Source: Bradyrhizobium sp. AT1
Lineage (GTDB): Bacteria > Pseudomonadota > Alphaproteobacteria > Rhizobiales > Xanthobacteraceae
NCBI RefSeq assembly: GCF_001590795.1
Contig: NZ_JXDL01000001.1
Span: 3,361,796-3,425,795, forward strand
DNA length: 64,000 bases
Direction of reading: 5' to 3'
In this document: positions 36,714 through 47,000 of the stretch, in pieces
Numbering within the stretch: the stretch's first letter is position 1
Layout: every line of letters starts with the position of its first letter
Notes under the pieces: model-generated
What the model was told of the DNA's origin: nothing
What the model saw: the letters and a program-made list of their open reading frames with translations, nothing else
Database searches by the model: none
Program-made: the position numbers and the translations under genes

Positions 36714-38810
36714 TCACTTGAAAGTGTCCCAGCCCGGGTCGGGCGCGAAGCGGCCGCCGAATCGCTCGGCCAGCGCACGCAGCGTCGATACAATGTTTTC
36801 CACGCCGCGCGTGCGCGCATAATTCAACGGTCCGCCGCGGAACGGCGCGTAGCCGGTGCCGAAGATCATCGCGCCGTCAACCATATCGGGGTCATCGACG
36901 ATGCCTTCGCGCAGCGCCGCAACGCAAACGTTCGACATCGGCAGTACCAGGCGATCGATCATCTGGTCGGTGACGCGCGGACCGGTCTCGGGAAGCTGTG
37001 CCTTCTCCGCCTTGCCGTCCTTCCAGGTGTAAAAGCCCTTGCCGGTCTTGCGACCGAGCTCGCCTTTGGCGACCTTGTCGCGCAGCCAGGCCGGCGTCGG
37101 CGGCAGCAGGTCGCCGAATTTCGTCCGCAGCATGTCCCCGACGTCAAGGCAGATGTCGAGCCCGACCTGGTCGGCGAGCTCGATCGGCCCCATCGGCATG
37201 CCGAACTGCTCGGCTGCGGCGTCGATCAGGCGCTGGTCGATCTTCTCGTCCAGCATCACCATCGCTTCCAGCATGTAGGGCGTCAGCGCGCGGTTGACGA
37301 GGAAGCCGGGCGAGCTCTTCACAGCCAGAGGCAGGCGGTCGATCGCACCGACGAAAGCAAGCGCATCCTTCAGCACCTGCGCATCGTTGCCATCGTGACT
37401 GACGACTTCGACCAATTGCAGCCGCGAGACCGGATTGAAGAAATGCAGGCCGACCAGCCGTTCCGGCCGCGCCAGCGTGGTGCGGAGATCCTGAAGCGGG
37501 ATGCTCGACGTGTTGGTCGCGAGGATCGCGCCGGGCTTCATCCGCGGCTCGAGCCCGGCATAGACCTTCTGCTTCAGCTCGAGCTTTTCCGGCACGGCCT
37601 CGATGATGAGATCCGCGTTGCGCACGCCCTCGCCGTCCATGTCGGGGATTAGGCGATCGAGCGCGTCGCGCACCTCGGTCGGCTTGCGGATGATCTTGCC
37701 GTAGAGCTCGGCGGCGCGCTTCACCGCGCCCGCGATCGGCTCGGCCTTCATGTCGGCCAGCGAGACACGCAGTCCCTGCCCGGCCACCCAAGCCGCGATG
37801 TCGCCGCCCATTGCGCCGGCGCCGATGACGTGGACATGCTTGATGGTGTTGCCGCTGCCTGCCGCCTTCTTCATCTGCTCGCGCAGGAAGAAGACGCGGA
37901 TCAGATTCTGCGCGGTCGGCGTCACCATCAGCTTGGCGAAGGACGTCTGCTCCGCCTTCAGCATCGCGGCCTTGCTGCCGCCATGGGTTTCCCAGAGGTC
38001 GATCAGCGCATAGGATGAGGGATAGTGCTCGCGAGACGCGGCCTTCGCCGCCTCCGAGCGCATGCGCTTTGCGAGCAGCCCGCGCACCGGGCCGAAATTG
38101 GCCGCGCGCGTCAGAAGGCCCGGGCGCGCCCGCTTCAGCCGGCCGAACAGCGCATCCTTCACCGCGCCCCGGACATGGCGCTCCTGCGTGACGGTATCGA
38201 CGAGGCCGATCGCCTTGGCCCGCCGCGCATCGATGGTGCGGCCGGTCAGCATCAAGGCCATCGACTGGGTGGGATTGACCAGCGCGGTGAAACGCGCAGT
38301 GCCACCGAGGCCGGGATGCAGGCCCAGCATCACCTCCGGGAAGCCGAAGCGCGCGCCGTCGATCGCGATGCGCGACTGGCAGGCGAGCGCAACCTCGAGC
38401 CCGCCGCCGAGACAGAAGCCGTGGATGACCGTAACCGTCGGCAGCTTCAAGGCTTCCAGATGGTCGATCGCCGCATGCGCGGCGCGGATGCGCGTCTCCA
38501 CCATCTCCGGATCGCTAGCGCCGCGGAATTCGTTGACGTCGGCGCCCGCGATGAAGCCGGATGGTTTCGCCGAGCGGAGTACGAGCCCGGCGGGACGCTC
38601 GGTCTCGATCGCTGCGAGCACCGCGTCGAACTCCTCCATTACGTCGGAGGACAACGTATTGGCGCTGGCGTCAGCGCGGTCGAACAGCAGCCAGGCGACG
38701 CCGTCGGCGTCGCGCGTCAGCTTGAAGTGCTTGTACGGATTGTCGGTCGCCGGCTTGGGTCCCAGCTCGAGGATGCGGTCGCCGAGCGCGGTCATGATCC
38801 TGGAATCCAT
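36714..38810 (-). CDS. fadJ: Bifunctional enoyl-CoA hydratase/3-hydroxyacyl-CoA dehydrogenase
   Basis: Carries out hydration and oxidation in beta-oxidation. The 698-residue protein has a crotonase domain (residues 25-220) with Glu139 (GGGLEVALAC) and Glu159 (FPEVMLGLHPG) as catalytic pair, then a Rossmann NAD-binding domain starting at HVIGAGAMGGD (about 325) and two C-terminal dehydrogenase domains. The start was placed at MDSRIM, three bases from the thiolase stop; a longer frame to 39332 is only a shadow of the thiolase. FadB is the equivalent name. Confidence 0.93.
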   Translation of the reverse strand: MDSRIMTALGDRILELGPKPATDNPYKHFKLTRDADGVAWLLFDRADASANTLSSDVMEEFDAVLAAIETERPAGLVLRSAKPSGFIAGADVNEFRGASDPEMVETRIRAAHAAIDHLEALKLPTVTVIHGFCLGGGLEVALACQSRIAIDGARFGFPEVMLGLHPGLGGTARFTALVNPTQSMALMLTGRTIDARRAKAIGLVDTVTQERHVRGAVKDALFGRLKRARPGLLTRAANFGPVRGLLAKRMRSEAAKAASREHYPSSYALIDLWETHGGSKAAMLKAEQTSFAKLMVTPTAQNLIRVFFLREQMKKAAGSGNTIKHVHVIGAGAMGGDIAAWVAGQGLRVSLADMKAEPIAGAVKRAAELYGKIIRKPTEVRDALDRLIPDMDGEGVRNADLIIEAVPEKLELKQKVYAGLEPRMKPGAILATNTSSIPLQDLRTTLARPERLVGLHFFNPVSRLQLVEVVSHDGNDAQVLKDALAFVGAIDRLPLAVKSSPGFLVNRALTPYMLEAMVMLDEKIDQRLIDAAAEQFGMPMGPIELADQVGLDICLDVGDMLRTKFGDLLPPTPAWLRDKVAKGELGRKTGKGFYTWKDGKAEKAQLPETGPRVTDQMIDRLVLPMSNVCVAALREGIVDDPDMVDGAMIFGTGYAPFRGGPLNYARTRGVENIVSTLRALAERFGGRFAPDPGWDTFK

Positions 38811-38812
38811 GG

Positions 38813-40096
38813 TCACACCGCCTCGATCAACATGGCGCCGCCGAGCCCGCCGCCGATGCACTCGGTCGCGACGCCACGCCGCGTGCCGAGCCGCTTCATC
38901 GCGTTGACGAGATGCAGCACGATGCGGTTGCCGGAGGTGCCGACGGGATGGCCGAGCGAGATGGCGCCGCCATCGACGTTGAGCCTTTCGCGGTCGATCT
39001 CGCCGGCCGCACCATCGAGGCCCAAAATCTCGCGGCAGAATTTGTCGTCGTTCCAGGCAGCCAGGCAGCCCAGCACCTGGGTGGCAAAAGCCTCGTTCAG
39101 CTCCCAGGTCTCGACATCCTGCACCGTGAGGCCGTTGCGCTGGAGCAGCGGCGTTGCTGACATCACCGGACCTAGCCCCATGATGCTGGGATCGAGCGCG
39201 GCCCAGTTGCTGTCGACGATGGCGGCCTTTGGCGTCAGCTTGTGCTTGGCGACGGCCGCGTCGGAGGCCAGGATCACCCAGGACGCGCCGTCGGTGATCT
39301 GCGAGGAATTGCCGGCGGTGACTTGCCCCCAAGGGCGCTCGAACACCGGCCGGAGCTTTGCCAGCGACTCCGCCGTGGAGTCCGGGCGCACGCCGTCGTC
39401 ATGGTCGAAGAATTTGCCGTCACGCGAGAACGCGGTCTCGACCTCGCCCTTGAGAAAACCCGCGCCTTGCGCATGCGCGAGCCGGCGGTGGCTCTCTGCC
39501 GCATAGGCATCCGACTGGGCGCGGGTGATGCCGAAGAGATGGCCCACGACCTCGGCGGTCTGGCCCATGTTCAGATCGGTGACGGGGTCGGTCAGGCCGC
39601 GCTCCAGGCCGATGATCGGCTTGAGGTAGCTCGGCCGCAATTTGAAGGCAGCGGCGAGCTTCGCCGCCACGCCCTTGGCGGTGGCAAGACCGGCGAACCA
39701 GCGCACGCCGGAATTCGGCCAGACCAGCGGCGCGTGGCTCAGCGCCTCGGTGCCGCCCGCCAAAATCAAGTCGGCATGGCCTTCGCGGATGTAGCGGTAG
39801 GCGGTGTCGATCGACTGCATGCCGGAGCCGCAATTGATCTGCACGGTGAAGGCGACCATGTCCTCGCCCATGCCGAGCCGAAGCGCGGCGACACGGGCCG
39901 GGTTCATCTCGTCGGCAATCACGTTGACGCAGCCGAGGATGACCTGGTCGAAGCTGTCGGGCGAAAACGGCTGGCGCGCCAGCAGCGGCCGGCCGCATTG
40001 CACGGCGAGATCGACAGGCGTGAACGGCCCGGGCCCCGAGCGCGCCTTCAAGAACGGCGTCCGGCTGCCGTCGACGATGAATACCGGTCGTGCCAT
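38813..40096 (-). CDS. fadA: Acetyl-CoA acyltransferase (thiolase)
   Basis: Cleaves 3-ketoacyl-CoA with CoA, the last step of the beta-oxidation cycle. The 427-residue protein has the nucleophile Cys89 in NCGSGMQS, the NEAFA segment, HPVGTSGNR with the active-site histidine, and a C-terminal CIGGGLGGA loop. Its start overlaps the fadE stop by one base. It should form a complex with the bifunctional enzyme encoded immediately downstream. Confidence 0.94.
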   Translation of the reverse strand: MARPVFIVDGSRTPFLKARSGPGPFTPVDLAVQCGRPLLARQPFSPDSFDQVILGCVNVIADEMNPARVAALRLGMGEDMVAFTVQINCGSGMQSIDTAYRYIREGHADLILAGGTEALSHAPLVWPNSGVRWFAGLATAKGVAAKLAAAFKLRPSYLKPIIGLERGLTDPVTDLNMGQTAEVVGHLFGITRAQSDAYAAESHRRLAHAQGAGFLKGEVETAFSRDGKFFDHDDGVRPDSTAESLAKLRPVFERPWGQVTAGNSSQITDGASWVILASDAAVAKHKLTPKAAIVDSNWAALDPSIMGLGPVMSATPLLQRNGLTVQDVETWELNEAFATQVLGCLAAWNDDKFCREILGLDGAAGEIDRERLNVDGGAISLGHPVGTSGNRIVLHLVNAMKRLGTRRGVATECIGGGLGGAMLIEAV

Positions 40097-42363
40097 CAGC
40101 TCGCCGCCCTCTGTTCACCGAGTTCCTGGAAGAACTGATGCACGTCGCCGGTTTTCTTGTAAATCGGCGACAGCGTTTCCGGCGCAAAATCGTCGACCTC
40201 GATCACTTCGGCGACGGCTTTGCGGGCAGAAGAGATTTGCTCACCCTCAGCCTGCGTGATCACGCCTTTGGCGACTGCGTCCTTCCAGTCGCGGACATGC
40301 GCCGCGCGCATGCGCTTGGCGATGGCCTCAGTACCGGTGACCAGCTTGAAGGCACGCTCCAGCCGGGCAAAGCCGCCGTCGTCGTCGACATGGGCCAGAT
40401 CCGGCGTGAGGCGCTCACGCGCGGCCGACGGCTCCAGCACGATGCTTGCACATTGATGTACGACGCGGTCGGAGGGGCCGAGCACACGGGCGCCGAACGG
40501 CTGGACCACGAGCTTCAGAAAGGCCGCGACGAAGCGGTTCGGCAGGTTGGCGAGGATCTCGGCAAGCCGGTTCTCGATGGTCCGAAAACCCGTCGCCATG
40601 CACCATTCCAGCGCGGCAAAGTCCTCCTTCTGCCGGCCCTCGTCCTGCCAGCGTTTTAGCGCGGCCGAGAGCAGATACAGCTCGGACAGGATGTCGCCGA
40701 AGCGCGCCGACAACATCTCCTTGCGCTTGAGCGCGCCGCCGAGCGTCAGCAGCGCCATGTCGGCGCAGAGCGCGAACGCCGCCGAATAGCGCGAGAGCTG
40801 GCGATAGAACGGCGTGGCGTCGCCCGCATCGGACGCCAGGGCGAAAGCACCAAAAGTCCAGCTCCGGCCGAAGGCGCGGACGAGCGTCCGGAAACTGTGG
40901 CCGACGTGCTTCCAGAACGCCTTGTCGAAGGCCGTAAGTCCGCGCTCGCGATCGGTGTCAGCGAGCGCATTCATCTCGTCGAGCAAATAGGGATGCGCGC
41001 GGATCGCGCCCTGCCCGAACACGATGAGATTGCGCGTCAGGATGTTGGCGCCCTCGACGGTGATGCCGACGGGTACCGCGCGGTGCAGATTGCCGAGATA
41101 GTTTTGCGGGCCGTCGATCACGGCCTTGCCGCCGTGGATGTCCATGGCGTCGTCTATCGCGGTGCGCATCCGCTCGGTCGCATGCAGCTTCATGATGCCG
41201 GAGATGACGGCGGGATGAACGCCGGCATTCAGCGCCGCGCAGGTCAGCCGCCGCGCCGCATCCAGCTGATAGGCGGTGCCGACGATGCGCGCGAGCGGCT
41301 CTTCCACGCCTTCGAATTTCGAGATGGAGATGCCGAACTGCTCGCGGATGCGGGCATAAGCGCCGGTGGTGCGCGCCGCATAGACGGCACCCGCGGCAGA
41401 GAGCGATGGCAGCGAGATGCCGCGGCCGGCGGCGAGCGCCGTCATCAGCATCTTCCATCCCTGCCCCAGCCGCTCCTGGCCGCCGATGACGTAATCGAGC
41501 GGGATGAAGACGTCGCGGCCCCAATTCGGGCCGTTCTGGAACACCTGCATCGACGGCAGATGGCGATGGCCGATCTCGACGCCGGGCAGATCGGTCGGGA
41601 TCAACGCGACGGTGATGCCCAGCTCTTCCTGGTGGCCGACGAGGTGGTCGGGATCATAGGCCTTGAAGGCAAGGCCCAGCAGCGTCGCAACGGGGCCGAG
41701 CGTGATGTAGCGCTTGTGCCAGTTGAGCCGGAGGCCGATCACCTCGCGGCCCTCGAATTCGCCCTTGCAGATGATGCCGGTGTCGATCATCGAGGCTGCA
41801 TCAGAGCCGGCTTCGGGGCTGGTGAGGCCGAAGCAGGGAATGTCGCGGCCGTCGGCAAGGCGCGGCAGCCAACGCGCCTGCTGGTCCTTCGTGCCGAAGC
41901 GCATCAGGAGCTCGCCGGGGCCGAGCGAGTTCGGCACCATCACGGTGACGGCGGCCGCGATCGAGCGGGTCGAGATCTTGCGCACCACTTCCGAATGGGC
42001 ATAGGGCGAGAAGCCGAGACCGCCGAATTCCTTCGGGATGATCATGCCGAAGAATTTCTCGCGCTTGACGAAGTGCCAGACGTCCGGCGGCAGGTCGCGC
42101 CATTCCCAGAAGATCTTCCACTCGTCGAGCATGGCGCAGAGCTCGTCGACGGGACCGTTGAGGAAGGCCTGCTCCTCCTCCGTCAATTTGGCTGGCGCAA
42201 TTTTCAGCAGTTTCGACCAGTCCGGATTGCCGGTGAAGAGATCGGCGTCCCACCAGACGTCGCCTGCCTCCAGCGCCTCGCGCTCGGTGTCGGACATCGC
42301 CGGCAGCACGCCGCGCGCCCAGGAGAAGATCGGCTTGGTGATGTTGTCGCGGCGGAAGCTCAT
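40096..42363 (-). CDS. fadE: Acyl-CoA dehydrogenase, FadE type
   Basis: Oxidises acyl-CoA to trans-2-enoyl-CoA with FAD. At 755 residues it is the long FadE class: a helical N-terminal part, the FAD-binding ACAD domain (about 80-480; FGLTSPEAGSDA, HGGKAVIDGPQNYLG split) and a C-terminal DUF1974 region. The chosen ATG (MSFRRD) is supported by gene start spacing; four upstream codons are optional. First gene of the operon. The arrangement fadE-fadA-fadJ-thioesterase provides a full cycle. Confidence 0.92.
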   Translation of the reverse strand: MSFRRDNITKPIFSWARGVLPAMSDTEREALEAGDVWWDADLFTGNPDWSKLLKIAPAKLTEEEQAFLNGPVDELCAMLDEWKIFWEWRDLPPDVWHFVKREKFFGMIIPKEFGGLGFSPYAHSEVVRKISTRSIAAAVTVMVPNSLGPGELLMRFGTKDQQARWLPRLADGRDIPCFGLTSPEAGSDAASMIDTGIICKGEFEGREVIGLRLNWHKRYITLGPVATLLGLAFKAYDPDHLVGHQEELGITVALIPTDLPGVEIGHRHLPSMQVFQNGPNWGRDVFIPLDYVIGGQERLGQGWKMLMTALAAGRGISLPSLSAAGAVYAARTTGAYARIREQFGISISKFEGVEEPLARIVGTAYQLDAARRLTCAALNAGVHPAVISGIMKLHATERMRTAIDDAMDIHGGKAVIDGPQNYLGNLHRAVPVGITVEGANILTRNLIVFGQGAIRAHPYLLDEMNALADTDRERGLTAFDKAFWKHVGHSFRTLVRAFGRSWTFGAFALASDAGDATPFYRQLSRYSAAFALCADMALLTLGGALKRKEMLSARFGDILSELYLLSAALKRWQDEGRQKEDFAALEWCMATGFRTIENRLAEILANLPNRFVAAFLKLVVQPFGARVLGPSDRVVHQCASIVLEPSAARERLTPDLAHVDDDGGFARLERAFKLVTGTEAIAKRMRAAHVRDWKDAVAKGVITQAEGEQISSARKAVAEVIEVDDFAPETLSPIYKKTGDVHQFFQELGEQRAAS

Positions 42364-42526
42364 GGCTGACCTCATGCATCGGCGCGGTTGGCGGTTATTT
42401 TAGCGGAAAGTGGCCGACGGCGGTGAAGGGTTCGGCTGTAAAATTGACGCGGCCGGGCGGCCCCAGACCATAACGGCCAGGGCGCGCGGGCAGTTCCGGG
42501 AGGGGAATGGGGCCGAATGCCCCGCT

Positions 42527-42629
42527 GTCATTCCGGGGCGCGCGAAGCGCGAACCCGGAATCCATCGTGCGACAGCGTCGGTGGATGAATGGATTCCGGG
42601 CTCGACGCTGCGCGTCGCCCCGGAATGAC
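42527..42629. repeat. Palindromic intergenic repeat (GTCATTCCGGGGCGCGCGAAG family)
   Basis: GTCATTCCGGGGCG at the left pairs with CGCCCCGGAATGAC at the right, with inner GGAATCC/GGATTCC. It lies upstream of fadE and downstream of the flavin reductase gene. Confidence 0.85.
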
Positions 42630-42652
42630 GGCGTGGAGAGAATACGGCCGGC

Positions 42653-43276
42653 CTAATCCGGCCGCACCATCTCGAACATGTTTTCGGGCTTGATCTCGAA
42701 ATAATCGCCGCGGCGGCCGGCGCGGACGATCGGGCGGGCGGCGGCGGTCTGGTAGACGCCGTCTTTGATCATGGCCTTGTCGATGTGCACGGCGACCACC
42801 TCGCCCAGCGTCAGCCAGGCATCGGCCTCCTTGCCGTCAGCGCCCTTGAGGCGGACGATGTCGGACACCTTGCATTCGAAGGCGACCGGGCTTTCGCCGA
42901 CGCGCGGCACGTTGACGAGCTTGCCGGGCACCGCGGTGAGGCCCGCGACCTCGAACTCGTCGACCTCGGGCGCGACGTGGGCGGCGGTCGCGTTCATGTG
43001 CCTGGCGAGGTCCATCGTGGCGAGATTCCAGACGAACTCACCGGTCTGCTGGATGTTCTCGACCGTGTCCTTCCAGTTGGTGGAAGAGAAGCCGATGATT
43101 GGCGGCACGTAGCAGAACGCATTGAAAAAGCTGTAGGGCGCCAGATTGACGTGGCCCTTCGTATCGCGGGAGGAGATCCAGCCGATCGGCCGCGGCGCGA
43201 TGATGGCGTTGAAGGGATCATGCTTGAGGCCGTGGCCCTTGGAGGGCTCGTAGAAGTAAAGGTCTTTGTCCGTCAC
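42653..43276 (-). CDS. Flavin reductase-like protein
   Basis: A 207-residue FMN-binding protein of the flavin reductase-like (DUF447/split barrel) family: RPIGWISSRD, NLAPYSFFNAFCYVPPIIGFS in pieces, and the later GEVVAVHID. It starts with GTG (VTDKDLYFYEP); the preceding DNA is repeat, so the longer frame is not real. It probably reduces flavin or carries out a flavin-dependent reaction. The substrate is unknown. A palindromic repeat starts 23 bases upstream of the start codon. Confidence 0.85.
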   Translation of the reverse strand: MTDKDLYFYEPSKGHGLKHDPFNAIIAPRPIGWISSRDTKGHVNLAPYSFFNAFCYVPPIIGFSSTNWKDTVENIQQTGEFVWNLATMDLARHMNATAAHVAPEVDEFEVAGLTAVPGKLVNVPRVGESPVAFECKVSDIVRLKGADGKEADAWLTLGEVVAVHIDKAMIKDGVYQTAAARPIVRAGRRGDYFEIKPENMFEMVRPD

Positions 43277-43298
43277 CGCGGAATCTTTCCTGGTCCTG

Positions 43299-43384
43299 GT
43301 AGCCCGGATGGAGCGAAGCGTAATCCGGGTCCGCCAGCGCAACGCTGAACCATCCCGGATTGCGCTTCGCTCCATCCGGGCTAC
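43299..43384. repeat. Palindromic repeat, GTAGCCCGGATGGAGCG family, copy 3
   Basis: GTAGCCCGGATGGAGCGAAG and CTTCGCTCCATCCGGGCTAC are perfect complements. It ends 35 bases from the TetR gene stop and occupies the expected promoter region of the flavin reductase gene. Confidence 0.9.
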
Positions 43385-43419
43385 GTCAGCTTGCTTATAG
43401 GAAAGATTTGCCCGCCCTG

Positions 43420-44019
43420 TCAGTGCCGCGGCGACAGACCCGCGATGACGAAATCGATCATCTGGTCGATGTTCGGACCCGGCTTGGTGGCGCACTGGGC
43501 GATCATCTGGGGGTGGAAGAAGCGCATCATCGCGGTGCACGAGCAGAGCGCGGCCAGTTGCAGGTCGGGCGCCTCGAACTCACCGGTGGCAACGCCTTGC
43601 GCGATCATCTGGCCGACCATTCCGGCGACGCATTCCATGTGGTTGACGCAGACGTCCCAGTCCTCCTGCATGGCGATCTCGACCATCTCATGCAGCTTGT
43701 TGTCGCCGACATAGCGCTCGGTGTTCATGCGATGGATGGTGGTGAGGAGCTCGCGGAAGCGGTCCAGCACGGGCCCCGGCCTTGCCACGATCCGCTGCGC
43801 TTCGAGCTCGACCTCGCCCATCAGGCCGCGCGCCACCGCCTGATGGATCGCCTTCTTCGATTCGAAGAAGCGATACACGTTGGCGGGGCTCATCCTGAGC
43901 TCCTTGGCGATGTCGCCGACCGTGGTCTTCTGATAGCCGATCTGGCGGAACAGCCGCTCGGCCACCTCGAGGATACGATCCCGGGTGTCGCCTTCGATAT
44001 GTTCCGAAATAAGGGCCAT
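43420..44019 (-). CDS. TetR-family repressor of the adjacent RND efflux operon
   Basis: A 199-residue regulator with an N-terminal TetR helix-turn-helix (TTVGDIAKELRMSPANVYRFFESK in pieces) and a ligand-binding C-terminal domain with two CxC-like clusters (ALCSC). It begins 34 bases after the RND permease stop and is transcribed with it, so it should feed back on the operon. A palindrome upstream of the adaptor gene is a candidate site. The ligand is unknown. Confidence 0.88.
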   Translation of the reverse strand: MALISEHIEGDTRDRILEVAERLFRQIGYQKTTVGDIAKELRMSPANVYRFFESKKAIHQAVARGLMGEVELEAQRIVARPGPVLDRFRELLTTIHRMNTERYVGDNKLHEMVEIAMQEDWDVCVNHMECVAGMVGQMIAQGVATGEFEAPDLQLAALCSCTAMMRFFHPQMIAQCATKPGPNIDQMIDFVIAGLSPRH

Positions 44020-44053
44020 CAATCAGGACTCGTTCGTCAGACCTTCATCTCAC

Positions 44054-47000
44054 TTATTCAGCCGCTTCAGCAAGCGGAATTGCCGGATGTTCATCGCTGC
44101 CATGCTGCGGCGCGGCAGACTGCTCGGGAGTACCCGCCTCGTCCAGGCTCTTCCGGAACCAGAGTGCATAGAGGCCCGGCAGGTACAGGAGCGTCAGGAA
44201 TGTCGCGACGAACAGGCCGCCCATGATGGTGATCGCCATCGGTCCCCAGAAGGCCGAGCGCGACAGCGGGATCATGGCCAGGATCGCGGCGAGCGCCGTC
44301 AGCACCACCGGACGAGCGCGGCGGACGGTCGCTTCCACGATCGCCTCGCGCCGGGTCAGGCCGTGGGAGACGTCGGTCTCGATCTGATCGACCAGGATGA
44401 CCGTATTGCGCATGATCATGCCGGCAAGCGCGATCAGGCCGAGCAGCGCCACGAAGCCGAACGGGGCATTGGCGACGTTGAGGCCGAAGGAGGCGCCGAC
44501 GATGCCGAGCGGCGCGGTCAGGAACACCAGGATCAGGCGCGAGAAGCTCTGCAGCTGAATCATCAGCAGCGTCAGCATCACCATGACCATCAGCGGGAAG
44601 AGGATGAAGATCGAGGCGTTGCCCTTGGCGGATTCCTCGAACGCGCCGCCCGGCTCGATGCGGTAGGCCGGCTCGAGGTGGTCGATGATCGGCTTGAGCT
44701 TCGGCGTGATCTGGCCCGTGACGTCGGGAGCCTGGACGCCGTCGACGACATCGGAGCGCACGGTGATGGCCATGTCGCGGTTACGCCGCCACATGATCGG
44801 CTCCTCGTGGTCGTATTCGATCTTGGCGATCTGCTGCAGCGGCACGGCAACGCCATTGCGCGAAGTGATGGTGAGATCACCGACGCCACCGAGATCGAGA
44901 CGTTCGGACGAGACCGCACGGGCGACCACGCCGACCTTCTCGATGCCGTCGCGCACGGTCGTGACCTGCGAGCCCGAGATCAGCATCGCGAGCGCCTGTG
45001 AGACGTCCTGCGGGGTCAGGCCCATGGCGCGGGCGCGGTCCTGATCGACGACGAGCTTCAGGTAAGGCGATTGCTCGTTCCAGTCGAGCTGGACGTCCTT
45101 GACGCTCTTGTTCTGCCGCATGACGTCGCGAACCTGGTAGGCGATCTCGCGCACCTTGTTGGCGTCGGGGCCGATCACGCGGAACTGGACGGGGAAACCG
45201 ACGGGCGGACCGAAATTGAAGCGGTCGACGCGCACGCGCGCTTCGGACAGGAAGCCCTCGGCAGCCGCGTTCTCGATCTTGGCCTTGATGCGCTCGCGCG
45301 CCTCGACCCCCTTGGCGACGATGACGATCTCGGCAAAGGCCTCGTTCGGCAGCTGCGGATTGAGCCCGAGCCAGAAGCGCGGCGAACCCTGGCCGACATA
45401 GGACGTATAGGTCTCGATGTCCTTGTCGTCCTTCAGCAGCGTCTCGGCCTTCTTCACCGACTTTTCGGTCACGTTGAAGGCGGTGCCCTCCGGCAGGCGC
45501 AGCTGGAGGAATAGCTCGGGCCGCTCCGACAGCGGGAAGAACTGCTGCTGGACGTGGCCGAAGCCGACGATCGAGGCCACGAAGACGCCGACGGTCGCAA
45601 CCACCACCGTGATGCGATGGTTGACGCACCATTGCACGATGGCGCGCAAGCCCCGGTACATGCGGGTCTCGTAGACCGCGTGCGGATCGTGGTTGTGGTG
45701 CACCTTGATCTCCGGCAGCAGCTTGACGCCGATATAGGGCGTGAAGATCACCGCCACGAACCAGGAGGCGACCAGTGCGATCGCCACGATCCAGAAGATG
45801 CTGCCGGCATATTCGCCGACCGCCGAATTGGCAAAGCCGATGGGGAGGAAGCCAGCGGCCGTGACCAGCGTTCCCGTGAGCATCGGAAACGCAGTAGATT
45901 CCCAGGCAAAGGACGCTGCTCGCATGCGGTCCCAGCCCTGCTCCATCTTCACCACCATCATCTCGACCGCGATGATGGCGTCGTCGACGAGCAGGCCGAG
46001 CGCGATGATCAGCGCACCCAGCGTGATGCGGTGCAGATCGAGCGACATCATGTTCATGACGACGAAGACGATGCCGAGCACCAGCGGCACCGAGAGCGCG
46101 ACAACGATGCCGGTGCGCCAGCCCAGTGCCAGGAACGAGACGAACAGCACGATGACGAGCGCTTCCATGAAGGAGTGCACGAACTCGCCGACGGCGTGCT
46201 CGACCACCTTGGGCTGGTCGGCGATCAGCTTGACGTCGATGCCCTGCGGGACCGCCTTCATGAAGTCGGCCGTCGCCTTCTCGACCTCCTTGCCGAGCTC
46301 GAGGATGTTGGCGCCCTTGGCGGTGACGACGCCGATGCCGATCGCGGCCTTGCCTTCCTGACGGACGACGAAGCTCGGCGGATCGACATAACCGTGGGTG
46401 ACGGTGGCGATATCGCCGAGGCGGAAGACGCGGCCGTTGCTCTCGACCGGCGTTTCGGCGACGGCCTTGGCACCGTCGAGCGCACCGGTGACACGCAGCG
46501 GCACGCGCTGCGAGGAGGTCTCGACCGTACCGGCGGGCGTCACGTTGTTCTGCTTGGCGAGCGAATCGAACAGCGCCTGCGGCGTGATGCCGAGCGTGGC
46601 GAGCTTGGCGTGGCTGAACTCGACGAAGATGCGCTCGTCCTGATTGCCGTACATGTCGACCTTGGTCACGCCGGGAACTTTAAGGAGGCGCTGGCGGAAG
46701 CCTTCCGACACCTTCTTGAGCTGGGCGTAATCGGCGCCGTCGCCGGTCATCATGTAGAGAATGGAATCGACGTCGGAGAACTCGTCGTTGACGACGGGTC
46801 CGAGAATGCCCGACGGCAGCTGGCCCTGCACGTCGACCAGCTTCTTGCGCAAGAGATAAAAGAGATAAGGCACGTCCTTCGGCGGCGTGGAATCGCGGAA
46901 GGTCACCTGGAGCGCGGTGAAGGCTGGCTTGGAATAGGTCTGCACCTTCTCGAAATAGGGCAGCTCCTGGATCTTCTTCTCGATGGGATCGGCGACCTGC

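Noticed and set aside
38811..39332. N-terminal extension of the fadJ frame
   Set aside because: Overlaps fadA completely in another frame and is not homologous to the crotonase start.
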